This document shows positions 17,968 through 27,716 of a stretch of DNA of 64,000 nt, piece after piece. The position numbers were made by a program, and so were the translations under genes. The stretch comes from Arthrobacter sp. Edens01 (lineage in GTDB: Bacteria > Actinomycetota > Actinomycetes > Actinomycetales > Micrococcaceae). Every line of letters begins with the position of its first letter. The stretch's first letter is position 1. Under the pieces are notes generated by a model. It was not told the origin of the DNA and did no database searches. It saw nothing but the letters and a program-made list of their open reading frames with translations. The DNA lies in NCBI RefSeq assembly GCF_001307035.1, contig NZ_LKIU01000005.1, positions 1,102,300 to 1,166,299 of the forward strand, written 5' to 3'.

Positions 17968-19836
17968 ATGCCTCGAACCGGCTCCGGCCCGGCAGCAAAA
18001 AAGACGCTCATTTGGTTGGGCGTCGTTTTTGCTGCCCTGGCCCTTTTGCTCGGCGGCGGCTCCATGTGGAGCAACGCCAGCTGGACTCCCAAGCTTGCCC
18101 TTGACCTTGAGGGCGGCACCCAGATGATCCTTGCCCCGAAGGTGCAGGGCGGTGACTCGCAGATCAGCCAGGAACAGCTGGACCAGGCAGTGGAGATCAT
18201 CCGCCAGCGCGTTGACGGCAGCGGTGTCTCCGAAGCCGAGATCACCACGCAGTCCGGCCGGAACGTTGTTGTTTCGCTTCCGGGCACGCCGACTGCGGAG
18301 ACGCGGGCACTGATCCAGGCCTCTGCGGCCATGGAGTTCCGCTCCGTAATTATGGGCGGACCGGGCCAGGCGCCTGCCGTGGAAACCCCGACGCCGGACG
18401 AGGCGCTGCCCCAGCCGACGGCGGAACCGCAGAACGGTTCCGACATGAACTGGGTGACCCCGGAGCTGTACAAGGAATTCGAGTCGACCAACTGCATGGA
18501 CCCGGCAACGCTGGAGGCCTCCATTGAGCCTGCGCCGGCAGACGAGCCTATGGTTGCCTGTGAGCCCGGCACTGCGGGCAAGTACATCCTGGGCCCGGTG
18601 GAAGTTCCCGGATCCATGCTCGAAGATGCCAGCTTCGGCATGGCGCAGGGCGGCCAGGGCCAGTCCCTGAACGAGTGGGCCGTGAACCTGGACTTCAACG
18701 GTGAAGGCACCCAGAAGTTCCGCGAGGTTTCAGAGCGGCTGCTCGGCTTCGGCGACGGATCACCCCAGAACCAGTTCGCAATCGTCCTGGACGGCCAGGT
18801 CATCTCGGCTCCGTCGATGAACGTGCTGATTACCGACGGAAACGCCCAGATCACAGGGCAGTTCACACAGGAATCAGCCAAGGCGCTGTCTGAGCAGCTG
18901 AAGTACGGTGCCCTGCCGATCAGCTTCGATATCCAGAGCGAGCAGCAGGTATCCGCCACCCTTGGTGCCGACCAGCTGCGCATGGGCCTGATCGCCGGCG
19001 TAATCGGCCTCATCCTCGTGGCTGTCTACTCGCTGTTCCAGTACCGGGCACTCGGCTTTGTGACCATCACGTCACTGCTCGTCGCCGGTGTGCTCACATA
19101 CCTGGCCATCGCGATCCTGGGCTGGTCACACAACTACCGGCTGTCGCTGGCAGGCGTGGCGGGTTTGATTGTGGCAATTGGCCTCACCGCCGACTCCTTC
19201 ATTGTGTACTTCGAAAGAATCCGCGATGAACTCCGCGAAGGCAGGGGACTGGTCTCCGCGGTGGACACCGGCTGGAAGCGGGCCAAGCGCACCGTCCTGG
19301 CCTCGAAGGCAGTGAACCTGCTCGCCGCCGTCGTGCTCTACTTCGTGGCAGTGGGCAACGTCCGCGGCTTCGCCTTCACCCTGGGCCTCACGGCCATAGC
19401 CGACCTCATCGTCGTCTTTATGTTTACCCATCCGGTGATGGTGCTCCTGGCCAAGACCAAGTTCTTCGGCCAGGGCCATAAATGGTCCGGACTCGATGCA
19501 ACCCGCCTCGGTGCCGTTCCCGTCTACCGCGGAGCAGGACGCCTGCGGGAGCCCGCAGCCGTAACCGGCGACGCAGATGACGCAGATGGTGCCGGAGCAA
19601 CGGCGCCGGCCACCGCTGCACGGCCGGCCGGGAGTACGAAGACGAAGAACAAGGGTGCTGCCCGCGAAGCTGAGCGGCGCATGACCATTGCCGAACGGCG
19701 GGCAGCCGAAGAAGCCGAACGCCGTAAGGCTGGGAGCGGCGGCAAGGACAAGTCCGCTGAACCGGGCACATCCGGGCAGGGCAAAGAGGACTCAATGGCA
19801 GGCTCCGGCCGCGACGCGGAGAAGGAGGGCAACTGA
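17968..19836 (+). CDS. secD: Protein translocase subunit SecD
   Basis: RND-family membrane protein that, with SecF, uses the proton gradient to pull exported proteins through SecYEG. Residues 10-30 form TM1, followed by the motif DLEGGTQMIL (the D1 region), a large periplasmic domain, and TM2-TM6 between about 335 and 500, including the conserved GLTADSFIVYFERIRDE. The last ~100 residues (from about 520) form a charged Ala/Lys/Glu-rich tail rich in AERR repeats. AAAGGA before the ATG fixes the start. Its stop overlaps the secF start by one base. Confidence 0.96.
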   Translation: MPRTGSGPAAKKTLIWLGVVFAALALLLGGGSMWSNASWTPKLALDLEGGTQMILAPKVQGGDSQISQEQLDQAVEIIRQRVDGSGVSEAEITTQSGRNVVVSLPGTPTAETRALIQASAAMEFRSVIMGGPGQAPAVETPTPDEALPQPTAEPQNGSDMNWVTPELYKEFESTNCMDPATLEASIEPAPADEPMVACEPGTAGKYILGPVEVPGSMLEDASFGMAQGGQGQSLNEWAVNLDFNGEGTQKFREVSERLLGFGDGSPQNQFAIVLDGQVISAPSMNVLITDGNAQITGQFTQESAKALSEQLKYGALPISFDIQSEQQVSATLGADQLRMGLIAGVIGLILVAVYSLFQYRALGFVTITSLLVAGVLTYLAIAILGWSHNYRLSLAGVAGLIVAIGLTADSFIVYFERIRDELREGRGLVSAVDTGWKRAKRTVLASKAVNLLAAVVLYFVAVGNVRGFAFTLGLTAIADLIVVFMFTHPVMVLLAKTKFFGQGHKWSGLDATRLGAVPVYRGAGRLREPAAVTGDADDADGAGATAPATAARPAGSTKTKNKGAAREAERRMTIAERRAAEEAERRKAGSGGKDKSAEPGTSGQGKEDSMAGSGRDAEKEGN

Positions 19837-20858
19837 TGGGTAAGCTTCCCGCGTTCGCCAGGTTTGGCAATGAGCTCTACACCGGAAAGCGGTCCTACAA
19901 CTTTGTGGGCCGGTACAAGCTGTGGTTCCTGATTGCCGCAGCTGCCATCCTGCTCTCCATCCTGATTCCCGTCGTCAAGGGCGGATTCAACCTGGGCATT
20001 GATTTCCGCGGCGGTTCCGAGTTCACCGTTTCCGGTGTCGAGGACACCCAGGTCTCCGTGGGCGAGGAAGCCGTCACTGAAATTGTTTCAGGCTCCGACC
20101 CCCGTGTTACCAACATTTCCCCGGGCACTATGCGGATTCAGACCGAGGAACTCAGTGATGACCAGACCCTGGATGTGAAGACTGCCCTGGCGGAAAGCTA
20201 CGGCGTCAACGAAGACCAGGTGACATCCACGTTTATTGGCCCGACCTGGGGTAACGACGTCAGCCGCCAGGCCCTCATTGGGCTTGTGGTGTTCGTTGCG
20301 CTGGCAGCTCTGCTGATGGCCCTGTACTTCCGCACCTGGAAGATGTCCCTGGCAGCGATCACCGGCCTGATGGCCGTGATGATTGTTACCGCCGGCCTGT
20401 ACTCGCTCAGCGGGTTCGAAGTGACGCCGTCGGCCATCATCGGGTTCCTGACCGTGCTGAGCTACTCGCTCTATGACACGGTGGTGGTCTTTGACAAGAT
20501 CCGGGAAAACACGGCAAATCTGGCTAAGCAGACCAAACGGACCTTCGCCGAACAGGTGAATCTTGCCGTGAACCAGACCCTGGTCCGATCGATCAACACG
20601 TCGGTGGTTGCCGTTCTCCCGGTTGCCTCAGTGCTGTTCATTGGTGCCTACCTGCTGGGCGCCGGAACGCTAAAGGATCTTTCGCTTGCCCTGTTCATCG
20701 GCATCATCCTTGGCACCCTGGGCACCATCTTTGTGGCAGCCCCGCTGTACGCCTTGCTGCGCCGGGGGGAACCGGAGATCGTCAAGCACACCAAGCGTGT
20801 GATGGAACGCCGCGAGCACGACTCGAAGGGTACTGCCGCTCAGGTGGCCGCGACGTAG
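19836..20858 (+). CDS. secF: Protein translocase subunit SecF
   Basis: Partner of SecD (340 aa). The F1 motif appears as LGIDFRGGSEF, followed by a short periplasmic domain and five more helices; FLTVLSYSLYDTVVVFDKIREN is the conserved TM4 region with its proton-relay aspartate, and RSINTSVVAVLPV follows. Start and stop codons of secD/secF share one base (TGATG), so translation is coupled. A hairpin after the stop probably ends the yajC-secD-secF unit. Confidence 0.97.
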   Translation: MGKLPAFARFGNELYTGKRSYNFVGRYKLWFLIAAAAILLSILIPVVKGGFNLGIDFRGGSEFTVSGVEDTQVSVGEEAVTEIVSGSDPRVTNISPGTMRIQTEELSDDQTLDVKTALAESYGVNEDQVTSTFIGPTWGNDVSRQALIGLVVFVALAALLMALYFRTWKMSLAAITGLMAVMIVTAGLYSLSGFEVTPSAIIGFLTVLSYSLYDTVVVFDKIRENTANLAKQTKRTFAEQVNLAVNQTLVRSINTSVVAVLPVASVLFIGAYLLGAGTLKDLSLALFIGIILGTLGTIFVAAPLYALLRRGEPEIVKHTKRVMERREHDSKGTAAQVAAT

Positions 20859-20877
20859 GTCCCAAACGGCGTTCATC

Positions 20878-20920
20878 CACCGGTTCCGTTACTTCCCGCA
20901 GGGGAAGAACGGAACCGGTG
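20878..20920 (+). terminator. Hairpin terminator after secF
   Basis: A 13-bp perfect stem (CACCGGTTCCGTT with its complement) continues through one bulged base into CTTCCC/GGGAAG around a 4-nt loop. No T-run follows, the form often seen in actinobacteria. Confidence 0.7.
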
Positions 20921-20981
20921 GTGTAAGACCAGCAGTTGGGGGGCATAGACTGGTCAAATATCTGGAAAGAAAGGGCAGCAG

Positions 20982-23423
20982 TTGGCCGATAGTGCGACGC
21001 CTGCCGAAAACGCAGGAAAAGACCGGAGCAGCAATCCTGCCCCGGGTGCCGTGAACACCCCGGCACAGGGTTCGGAGAAGAGCCAGCCAGCTTCAGTCCA
21101 GGTTAAGCCTGGGCCTGAGCAGGCCATCACTCCTGCGCCCAAGCCGGCGCCGAAGCCCGTCCAGAAACCGGTTCCGGTGCGCCGGCACGGTACCCGGGCA
21201 CGCCTGGCCAGGCTGGCCGGACGCGGCGGGACATCCTACTCGCCCATGCTTGAACCCCTACTGCGCACCGTCCGCGCTAACAACCCGCGCGAAGACCTTG
21301 AACTGATCCAGCGCGCCTACGTGGTTGCCGAACGGTGCCACGAAGGGCAGAAGCGCAAGAGCGGCGACCCGTACATCACCCACCCCGTTGCCGTCGCAAC
21401 AATCCTCGCCGAACTGGGCATGACCGGAACAACCCTCGCTGCAGCGCTGCTGCATGACACGGTTGAGGACACCGCCTACTCCCTTGATGAGCTGCGCAGC
21501 GAGTTCGGCCCGGAAGTGGCCATGCTGGTGGATGGTGTCACCAAGCTGGACAAGGTGACTTTCGGTGACGCAGCGCAGTCGGAGACCGTGCGCAAGATGG
21601 TCGTGGCCATGGCCAAGGACATCCGTGTGCTGGTCATCAAACTGGCGGACCGGCTTCACAACGCACGAACCTGGCGCTTCGTCTCCCCGGAATCCTCCGC
21701 AAGGAAAGCGCGCGAAACCCTGGAGATCTTCGCTCCGCTGGCCCACCGGCTGGGCATGAACACCATCAAGTGGGAGCTTGAAGACCTTTCCTTCGCAGCT
21801 CTTCACCCGAAGGTATACGACGAGATCGTCCGGATGGTCGGCGACCGGACACCGGAGCGGGAAAAGTACCTCTCCACGGTCCGCAGCCAGATCGCCGAAG
21901 ACCTCCACAACGTCAAGATCAAGGCCACTATTACCGGCCGCCCCAAGCACTACTACTCGATCTACCAAAAGATGATCGTGCGGGGCAAAGACTTCGACGA
22001 CATCCATGACCTGATGGGCGTGCGCGTCCTGGTTGACTCGGTCCGCGACTGCTACGCCACCCTGGGCGCACTGCACGCCCGCTGGAACCCCCTTCCCGGG
22101 CGGTTCAAGGACTACATCGCCATGCCGAAGTTCAACATGTACCAGTCGCTGCATACCACTGTGATCGGTCCGGGCGGCAAACCGGTGGAAATCCAGATCC
22201 GCACCCACGACATGCACCGCCGTGCCGAATACGGCGTAGCAGCGCACTGGAAGTACAAGGACGGCGCGAAGAACGGTTCGGCGGCCCCGGACAATTCGGA
22301 CATGGGCTGGCTGCGTTCACTGGTCGACTGGCAGCAGGAAACGTCGGACCCGGACGAGTTCCTGGATTCCCTGCGCTTCGAAATCAATGCCCGCGAGGTC
22401 TTCGTCTTCACACCCAAGGGCGAGGTGATGGCGCTGCCGGCAGGATCCACCCCGGTCGACTTCGCCTACGCCGTCCACACCGAGGTGGGGCACCGCACCA
22501 TCGGTGCCCGGGTCAACGGCAAACTGGTTCCGCTGAACAGCGAACTTCAGCATGGTGACTGGGTGGAGATCTTCACGTCCAAGGCCGAGGGCGCAGGCCC
22601 CAGCCAGGACTGGCAGGGTTTCGTCAAGAGCCCCCGGGCCCGGAACAAGATCCGCCAGTGGTTCACCAAGGAACGCCGCGAGGAAGCGATTGAAAAGGGC
22701 AAGGACCTGCTCACCCGCGGTATGCGGAAGCAGAACCTGCCGCTGCAGCGTCTGATGACCCATGACGCGCTGATCGCGGTGGCGCAGGACCTGCACCACC
22801 AGGACATCTCCGCGCTCTACGCGGCCGTTGGTGACGGCCACACTTCGGCCCAGAACGTCATTGAGCACCTGGTGGCCCTGATGGGCGGACACCAGGGCGC
22901 GGAAGAGGATCTCGCGGAAACTCCGGTTTCCTCTGCGAACGCCAAACGGCCCAAGTTCTCTGATTCCGGCGTCACGGTCCGCGGCGTCGGCGACGTCTGG
23001 GTGAAGCTCGCCCGCTGCTGCACCCCGGTGCCGCCGGATCCGATCGTGGGCTTTGTGACCCGTGGATCCGGTGTATCCGTGCACCGGACCGACTGCCGCA
23101 ACGTGCAGGAGCTTCGGGACCAGCCGGACCGGATCGTCCCGGTGGACTGGGCCCCGACCCAGTCCTCCGTGTTCCTGGTGGAAATCCAGGTTGAGGCGCT
23201 TGACCGGAAATCGCTGCTCTCCGATGTCACCCGTGTGCTTTCGGAGAACCACGTGAACATCCTCTCCGCCAGCGTCAACACCTCCAGCGACCGGGTGGCG
23301 ATGTCCAAGTTCGTCTTCGAGATGGGCGATCCGAAGTACCTCAGCCACATACTCAGCGCAGTGCGCCGGATCGACGGCGTCTACGACGTTTACCGGACCA
23401 CCGGAGACCAGCGCCGCGTCTAG
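20982..23423 (+). CDS. relA: (p)ppGpp synthetase/hydrolase (RelA/SpoT homologue)
   Basis: Bifunctional stringent-response enzyme of 813 aa. After a Pro/Ala/Lys-rich leader of about 85 residues come the HD hydrolase domain (H158-D159 in [16 protein letters not shown], and [14 protein letters not shown]), the synthetase domain ([33 protein letters not shown]), a TGS domain ([20 protein letters not shown]), a zinc-finger/CC segment with [11 protein letters not shown], and a C-terminal ACT domain. Both catalytic centres look intact, so it should make and degrade (p)ppGpp. The TTG at 20982 is preceded by GAAAGAAAGGG. The leader is longer than in most relatives. Confidence 0.95.
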   Translation: MADSATPAENAGKDRSSNPAPGAVNTPAQGSEKSQPASVQVKPGPEQAITPAPKPAPKPVQKPVPVRRHGTRARLARLAGRGGTSYSPMLEPLLRTVRANNPREDLELIQRAYVVAERCHEGQKRKSGDPYITHPVAVATILAELGMTGTTLAAALLHDTVEDTAYSLDELRSEFGPEVAMLVDGVTKLDKVTFGDAAQSETVRKMVVAMAKDIRVLVIKLADRLHNARTWRFVSPESSARKARETLEIFAPLAHRLGMNTIKWELEDLSFAALHPKVYDEIVRMVGDRTPEREKYLSTVRSQIAEDLHNVKIKATITGRPKHYYSIYQKMIVRGKDFDDIHDLMGVRVLVDSVRDCYATLGALHARWNPLPGRFKDYIAMPKFNMYQSLHTTVIGPGGKPVEIQIRTHDMHRRAEYGVAAHWKYKDGAKNGSAAPDNSDMGWLRSLVDWQQETSDPDEFLDSLRFEINAREVFVFTPKGEVMALPAGSTPVDFAYAVHTEVGHRTIGARVNGKLVPLNSELQHGDWVEIFTSKAEGAGPSQDWQGFVKSPRARNKIRQWFTKERREEAIEKGKDLLTRGMRKQNLPLQRLMTHDALIAVAQDLHHQDISALYAAVGDGHTSAQNVIEHLVALMGGHQGAEEDLAETPVSSANAKRPKFSDSGVTVRGVGDVWVKLARCCTPVPPDPIVGFVTRGSGVSVHRTDCRNVQELRDQPDRIVPVDWAPTQSSVFLVEIQVEALDRKSLLSDVTRVLSENHVNILSASVNTSSDRVAMSKFVFEMGDPKYLSHILSAVRRIDGVYDVYRTTGDQRRV

Positions 23424-23437
23424 CCGGCAAGGGCTGC

Positions 23438-24076
23438 CTAGCCGGCAGCGGCGGGTTCTGCCTGACCGGCAGCGGTCTCGGCCGAAGCCACGGCCTGCAG
23501 GGCGCGCCGGGTCCCCGGGACCCGGTGGCCGCTTTGCAGCAGGGTCCGGACGTACGTAGTGGGGCAGTTCAGCGACTTGTCCCGCGACATCGCCAGCAGC
23601 ACCGGTGCCGCCACCTCAACAGGGGTATGGAGTGCGACGTCGAGCGCTGTCCGCAGCGGCCGTGTCACCCATGCCGGACCCAGTGCCAGCCGGTCCGAGG
23701 GGCCCAGCGCGACTTCATGCAGTCCAGCTCCGCTGAAGGCTGGCAGGGCAGTGCTGCGGCGCCGGTGGTCGGCGAGCAGCGCCAGACGCTGCGGCGCCGG
23801 TGCACAGCCGTAGATCCAGGCCGCCGTCAGCCGCCCGAAGACATACCGTCCGCGCACCTGCTCCGGGAGGCTGTGGTGAGCCGCGAGGCCGCGGGCCAGC
23901 GGGCCCGGCGTTACGTCCCAGCGGACATAGGTCTGCCCAAAAACCCAACTCACCAGTCCGTCCCGGCACATTCCCTGCAGCTCCGGTAGCGAGAACACCT
24001 CCCCGGCATGAAAAATGGCGCCGCCCGTGGAAGTGATTTGGGGAAGGCTGCCGGGGCTTGGGAAGGGGTGGGACAT
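23438..24076 (-). CDS. AbiEi-like antitoxin-domain protein (possible type IV TA family), solitary
   Basis: About 212 aa. The middle part (YVFGRLTAAWIYGCAPAPQR, HEVALGPSDRLALG, WVTRPLRTALDVA) follows the pattern of actinobacterial proteins assigned to the AbiEi type IV antitoxin family (saAwi.G ... vT.plRTalDla). No AbiEii nucleotidyltransferase toxin is beside it, so it is a solitary relative and probably not a working antitoxin. The start is uncertain: ATG 24076 (MSHPFPSPGSL) is chosen; an upstream ATG at 24109 would lie in the terminator region. It converges with relA, 14 bp between stops. Confidence 0.5.
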   Translation of the reverse strand: MSHPFPSPGSLPQITSTGGAIFHAGEVFSLPELQGMCRDGLVSWVFGQTYVRWDVTPGPLARGLAAHHSLPEQVRGRYVFGRLTAAWIYGCAPAPQRLALLADHRRRSTALPAFSGAGLHEVALGPSDRLALGPAWVTRPLRTALDVALHTPVEVAAPVLLAMSRDKSLNCPTTYVRTLLQSGHRVPGTRRALQAVASAETAAGQAEPAAAG

Positions 24077-24105
24077 GGCCCAAGACTCCCTGTCGAGCGG
24101 GCAAA

Positions 24106-24150
24106 GCAAAAGGCCCGGACCCCGCCTGTGGAAAAGCGGAATCCGGGCCC
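24106..24150 (-). terminator. Intrinsic terminator after the DUF349 gene
   Basis: On the minus strand GGCCCGGA pairs with TCCGGGCC, with additional CCGC/GCGG pairing inside, and is followed by CTTTTGCTTT. Confidence 0.75.
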
Positions 24151-24169
24151 AGGCCCGACGGGCCTTCTG

Positions 24170-25600
24170 CTAGGAGAAGTCCTGTGCCGACCGGCGCAGG
24201 GTTTCCAGCCACTGCTCGCGTGCCTCAAGGGCTTCCCTGGCGTTGGCAATCTTTTTGGCGTCGCCGTCCTTCTCAGCTGCCGCGAGTTCCTCGCGCAGGG
24301 TGGCAATGGCAGCTTCAAGCTGGGCCAGGGCGCTGTTGGTGCGTGCCTTGGTTTCCGGATTGCTCCGCTGCCAGTGCTCGTCTTCAGCGGCCTTGACGGC
24401 CTCTTCCACCTTGCGGATCCCGGCTTCCATCCGGCCCATGTCTGCCCGGGGGACCTTGCCGGCCTCTTCCCAGCGGTCGCGGATCGACTGGAGCGCCTTG
24501 CGGGCAGCATTCAGGTCGGTGACGGGCAGGATTTCCTGCGCTTCCTTCAGCAGGGCTTCCTTCACAACGAGGTTGGCCGCGAACTCTTCGTCAATGACCT
24601 CGTTCGCTGCCTGCCTGGCGGCGAAGAATTTGTCCTGTGCTGCGCGGAAGCGTGCCCAGAGTGCGTCGTCGTCCTTGCGGCTGGCCCGCTTGGAGGCCTT
24701 CCACTCGTCCATGAGCTGACGGTAGTCAGCGGCAGTGTTGCCCCAGTCTGTGGAGGTTGAAAGCGCCTCGGCCCGGGCGATCAGCGCTTCCTTGGCCCGC
24801 TTGGCTTCAGCGTTCTCATTGTCCAGCTGTGAGAAGTAGGCGCGGCGGTGACGGTCGAAGACCGTGCGGGCGGAACGGAAGCGCTTCCAGAGCGCGTCTT
24901 CGTTGCTGCGGCCCAGGCGCGGACCGTTCTTCTGCGCTGCTTTCCACGCTTCGAACAGTTCGTTCATCCGGTTGCTGCTGGTCTTCCACTGAACCGTGGC
25001 GGGGTCCTTTGCCGCGATCTCTTCGGCTTCAGCCACGATCGCTTCCCGGGCAGCCAGTTCACGGGCGCGCACAGCTTCAGCTTCGGCACGCTCAGCGGCC
25101 TCGGCCTCCTTGATGCCGGCTTCGAGGGCAGCGATGCGGGCATCCAGTGCCAGGACGTCTCCGACCATCTTGCGTTCCGCTACCTGGGCAGCGAGGTGCT
25201 TGAGCGTCTTGTACATGTCCGAGGCGGGTGCCTTGGCTGCGAGGCGCTGCTCCAGCAGGATGACCTGGCTGACGGCGTCGTCGTACTTTCGCACAAAGTA
25301 GCCAAGCGCTTCTTCACGGGTGGCATCCGGGTACTGCCCAACGGCGAACTCCTCGCCCTCAACAATCAGGAAGACATGTCCGTCTTCCTCGACCCGGGCG
25401 AATTTGGCGGCCTCTTCCAGCGGAGTGGTGTGGGCAGCCGGTGCGGCTACGGCAGGAGCCGGGGCATTGGAGCCGGCCCGGGGTGCCGCAGGAGCGGGAG
25501 CCGGGCGCCGGGCTGCAAATGCTGCCGGGCTCGGCGCTGTGGGCCGCTGGTTTTCCGGAGCAGTCCCGGTGGTTTCGTCGGATTTCTGACTGTCTGTCAC
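24170..25600 (-). CDS. DUF349 repeat protein
   Basis: Predicted cytosolic, highly charged, largely helical protein of about 476 aa made of repeated DUF349 units: W-x5-R-x-NELFEAWKAAQ, LWKRFRSARTVFDRHR, YRQLMDEWKASKRASR, LWARFRAAQDKFFAAR, IRDRWEEAGKVPRADM. Each unit is about 70 residues with a conserved Trp/Arg/Phe pattern. The first ~110 residues are Ala/Pro-rich and then carry a VEEDGHVFLIVEGEEFAVGQ strand-rich piece. GTG at 25600 (MTDSQKSDETTG) is taken as start; further upstream sequence is low complexity. Function of the family is not established; its place between relA and hisS is common in this group. Confidence 0.8.
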   Translation of the reverse strand: MTDSQKSDETTGTAPENQRPTAPSPAAFAARRPAPAPAAPRAGSNAPAPAVAAPAAHTTPLEEAAKFARVEEDGHVFLIVEGEEFAVGQYPDATREEALGYFVRKYDDAVSQVILLEQRLAAKAPASDMYKTLKHLAAQVAERKMVGDVLALDARIAALEAGIKEAEAAERAEAEAVRARELAAREAIVAEAEEIAAKDPATVQWKTSSNRMNELFEAWKAAQKNGPRLGRSNEDALWKRFRSARTVFDRHRRAYFSQLDNENAEAKRAKEALIARAEALSTSTDWGNTAADYRQLMDEWKASKRASRKDDDALWARFRAAQDKFFAARQAANEVIDEEFAANLVVKEALLKEAQEILPVTDLNAARKALQSIRDRWEEAGKVPRADMGRMEAGIRKVEEAVKAAEDEHWQRSNPETKARTNSALAQLEAAIATLREELAAAEKDGDAKKIANAREALEAREQWLETLRRSAQDFS

Positions 25601-25803
25601 CGCTAAAAGTCTTTCACTCGATGGATGGCCGCTGAGCGAATCCCGCAGAGCCATTACTTCAGGGTAAACGAATCTCTCGTTCCCGGCGTTGCAGGCGTGC
25701 CGTCCCGGGTGCGTCCGCCGCCCCGCGGGCGGCATCGCCTCCAAAAACCCCAAGCCCTGACGTTAGCTTACCCATTATCGGGTACCGCCGGATTCCCGTG
25801 TTG

Positions 25804-26097
25804 TTACGGAGTGCCGGAAGGTAGGGGAGAAGCAGACGGTACGGGGGCAGGTGTCTCCGTCACCGCCGGCACGCGGCTCTGTTCGCGGAGGAGTTCAAGG
25901 TCATCGGCGGTGGGGTTGGAGGAGAACCAAAAGACCTGCAGCGCCGTCGCCAGCGCGAGGACCAGTGCTCCGGCCGCTCCGGCGTAGACATTGTCACGGA
26001 GCGTGCGCCTTTTCTGCTCGGCGGCAAGTTCCTGCCGGGCGGCCATCCGGGCCTGGCGCTGCCGCGCCGCGCGGCTGGCACGGTTGGAGGGTTTCAC
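25804..26097 (-). CDS. Small single-span membrane protein of unknown function
   Basis: 97 aa. A strongly basic cytoplasmic N-terminus (residues 1-36, many Arg/Lys/Gln), one transmembrane helix (about 38-57, VYAGAAGALVLALATALQVFWF) and an extracytoplasmic Pro/Ser/Thr tail. The GTG at 26097 is chosen because AAGGAGGA lies 5 nt upstream; an earlier ATG at 26154 has none. It is divergent from hisS, 212 bp apart. No family recognised. Confidence 0.6.
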   Translation of the reverse strand: MKPSNRASRAARQRQARMAARQELAAEQKRRTLRDNVYAGAAGALVLALATALQVFWFSSNPTADDLELLREQSRVPAVTETPAPVPSASPLPSGTP

Positions 26098-26309
26098 GGG
26101 CTTCCTCCTTAACGGACGCTTCTCTGAATTCCTGGGGACAGGCACCTGCGGCACCGGACTGCGGGCGGCACGGCCGGAAGCCGGATGCGGCTAAAATGGG
26201 TGCCGCACACAGTTTAGGCACTTATCCTGTGTGTTTTCCCCGTATTCGGCCCGCCGCGCGCTGCCCAGCGCCGTGCTCCGGCCGCTTGATCCTGAAGGAG
26301 TCTGCCCGC

Positions 26310-27653
26310 ATGGCACGCAAGGCCTCACTGTCCGGTTTCCCCGAATGGCTGCCGCAGGAACGCCTCGTGGAACTCCATGTGCTGGACGTGCTGCGCCGCA
26401 CCTTTGAACTGCACGGTTTCGCGAACATTGAGACCCGCGCCGTGGAGACTGTGGGCCAGCTGCTGCGCAAGGGGGAAATCGACAAGGAAGTCTATGCCCT
26501 GAGCCGCCTCCAGGCCGAAGAAGGCGAGGCCTCCGGCAAACAGGATCCGAATCAGCTGGCCCTCCACTTTGACCTCACCGTTCCGTTTGCCCGGTACGTC
26601 GTGGAGAACGCCGGACACCTTGCCTTCCCGTTCCGGCGTTACCAGATCCAGAAAGTATGGCGCGGGGAACGGCCGCAGGAGGGCCGCGCCCGCGAATTCA
26701 CCCAAGCGGATATTGACGTGGTGGGCGACGGCGACCTGCCGTTCCGGTACGACGTCGAGCTGGCACTGGTGATCGCCGAGGCTCTTGGTGCTCTGCCCAT
26801 CCCTGACTTCCGGATCCGGGTGAACAACCGCAAACTCGCTGAAGGTTTTTACCGCGGTATTGGGCTTGAAGACACGGCCGGAGTGCTGCGCAGCATCGAC
26901 AAGCTGGAGAAAATCGGTGCGGACCGGGTCGCTGAGCTTCTGCAGGAAGAACTTGGCGCTACACCGGAACAGGCATCCCTTGCATTGAAGCTTGCTTCCA
27001 TCCGGACCGATGATGTGTCCTTCGTGGAGCAGGTCCGCAGCCTGGGTGTTTCAAACGAACTGCTGGACACCGGGCTTGATGAGCTGGAACAGGTGATCGC
27101 CGAGGCAGCCCGCCGTGCACCGGGCAAGGTCATTGCAGACCTCTCCATTGCCCGCGGGCTGGACTACTACACCGGCACTGTCTACGAAACGGTCCTGGTG
27201 GGCCACGAACAGCTTGGTTCAATCTGCTCCGGCGGCCGCTATGATTCCCTGGCGTCCAAGGGCAGCCGCACTTTCCCCGGCGTCGGGCTCTCCATTGGCG
27301 TAACCCGTCTGGTTATGCGGATCCTCAGCCAGGAATTCGCCGAAGCCAGCCGCTCCGTTCCCACCGCCGTCCTGGTGACCCTGGCTGATGACGACTCGTG
27401 GTCCGCCGCGCAGGACGTAGCCGCGGCGCTGCGCGGGCGCGGCATCGCCGTCGAGGTTGCAGCCAAGGCGGAGAAGTTCGGCAAGCAGATCAAGTATGCG
27501 GACCGGCGCGGCATTCCGTTCGTCTGGTTCACCTCCGAAGACGGCATGCACGAGGTGAAGGACATCCGTTCCGGAGACCAGGTCCAGGCTGATCCGGCTG
27601 TGTGGACCCCGCCGGCTGAGGACCTTCTTCCGCAGGTCAGCGCACGCGGCTGA
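26310..27653 (+). CDS. hisS: Histidine--tRNA ligase
   Basis: Class II synthetase of 447 aa. Motif 2 is in FRRYQIQKVWRGERPQEGRAREF, the histidine-binding loop is LSIARGLDYYTGTVYE, motif 3 is TFPGVGLSIGVTRL, and the C-terminal anticodon-binding domain starts near 345 (VPTAVLVTLADD). The ATG at 26310 has GAAGGAG 9 nt upstream; the frame runs open further upstream but has no start signal and no homology there. This is the variant in which IRVNNRKL replaces the standard insertion sequence, seen in several actinobacteria. Confidence 0.95.
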   Translation: MARKASLSGFPEWLPQERLVELHVLDVLRRTFELHGFANIETRAVETVGQLLRKGEIDKEVYALSRLQAEEGEASGKQDPNQLALHFDLTVPFARYVVENAGHLAFPFRRYQIQKVWRGERPQEGRAREFTQADIDVVGDGDLPFRYDVELALVIAEALGALPIPDFRIRVNNRKLAEGFYRGIGLEDTAGVLRSIDKLEKIGADRVAELLQEELGATPEQASLALKLASIRTDDVSFVEQVRSLGVSNELLDTGLDELEQVIAEAARRAPGKVIADLSIARGLDYYTGTVYETVLVGHEQLGSICSGGRYDSLASKGSRTFPGVGLSIGVTRLVMRILSQEFAEASRSVPTAVLVTLADDDSWSAAQDVAAALRGRGIAVEVAAKAEKFGKQIKYADRRGIPFVWFTSEDGMHEVKDIRSGDQVQADPAVWTPPAEDLLPQVSARG

Positions 27654-27704
27654 ATGTTGCACGGCTGAAACACGCCGTTCTCGGTTTGGGGCATACTGCT
27701 GGCC

Positions 27705-27710
27705 TATAGT
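27705..27710 (+). promoter_or_regulatory. Candidate -10 box, leaderless F420-oxidoreductase mRNA
   Basis: TATAGT ends 6 nt before the ATG at 27717. No ribosome-binding site is present. Confidence 0.5.
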
Positions 27711-27716
27711 GGCTGC

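Noticed and set aside
25851-26309. N-terminal extension of hisS
   Set aside because: The frame is open but antisense to a small membrane protein gene and has no start signal; ATG 26310 has a ribosome-binding site.
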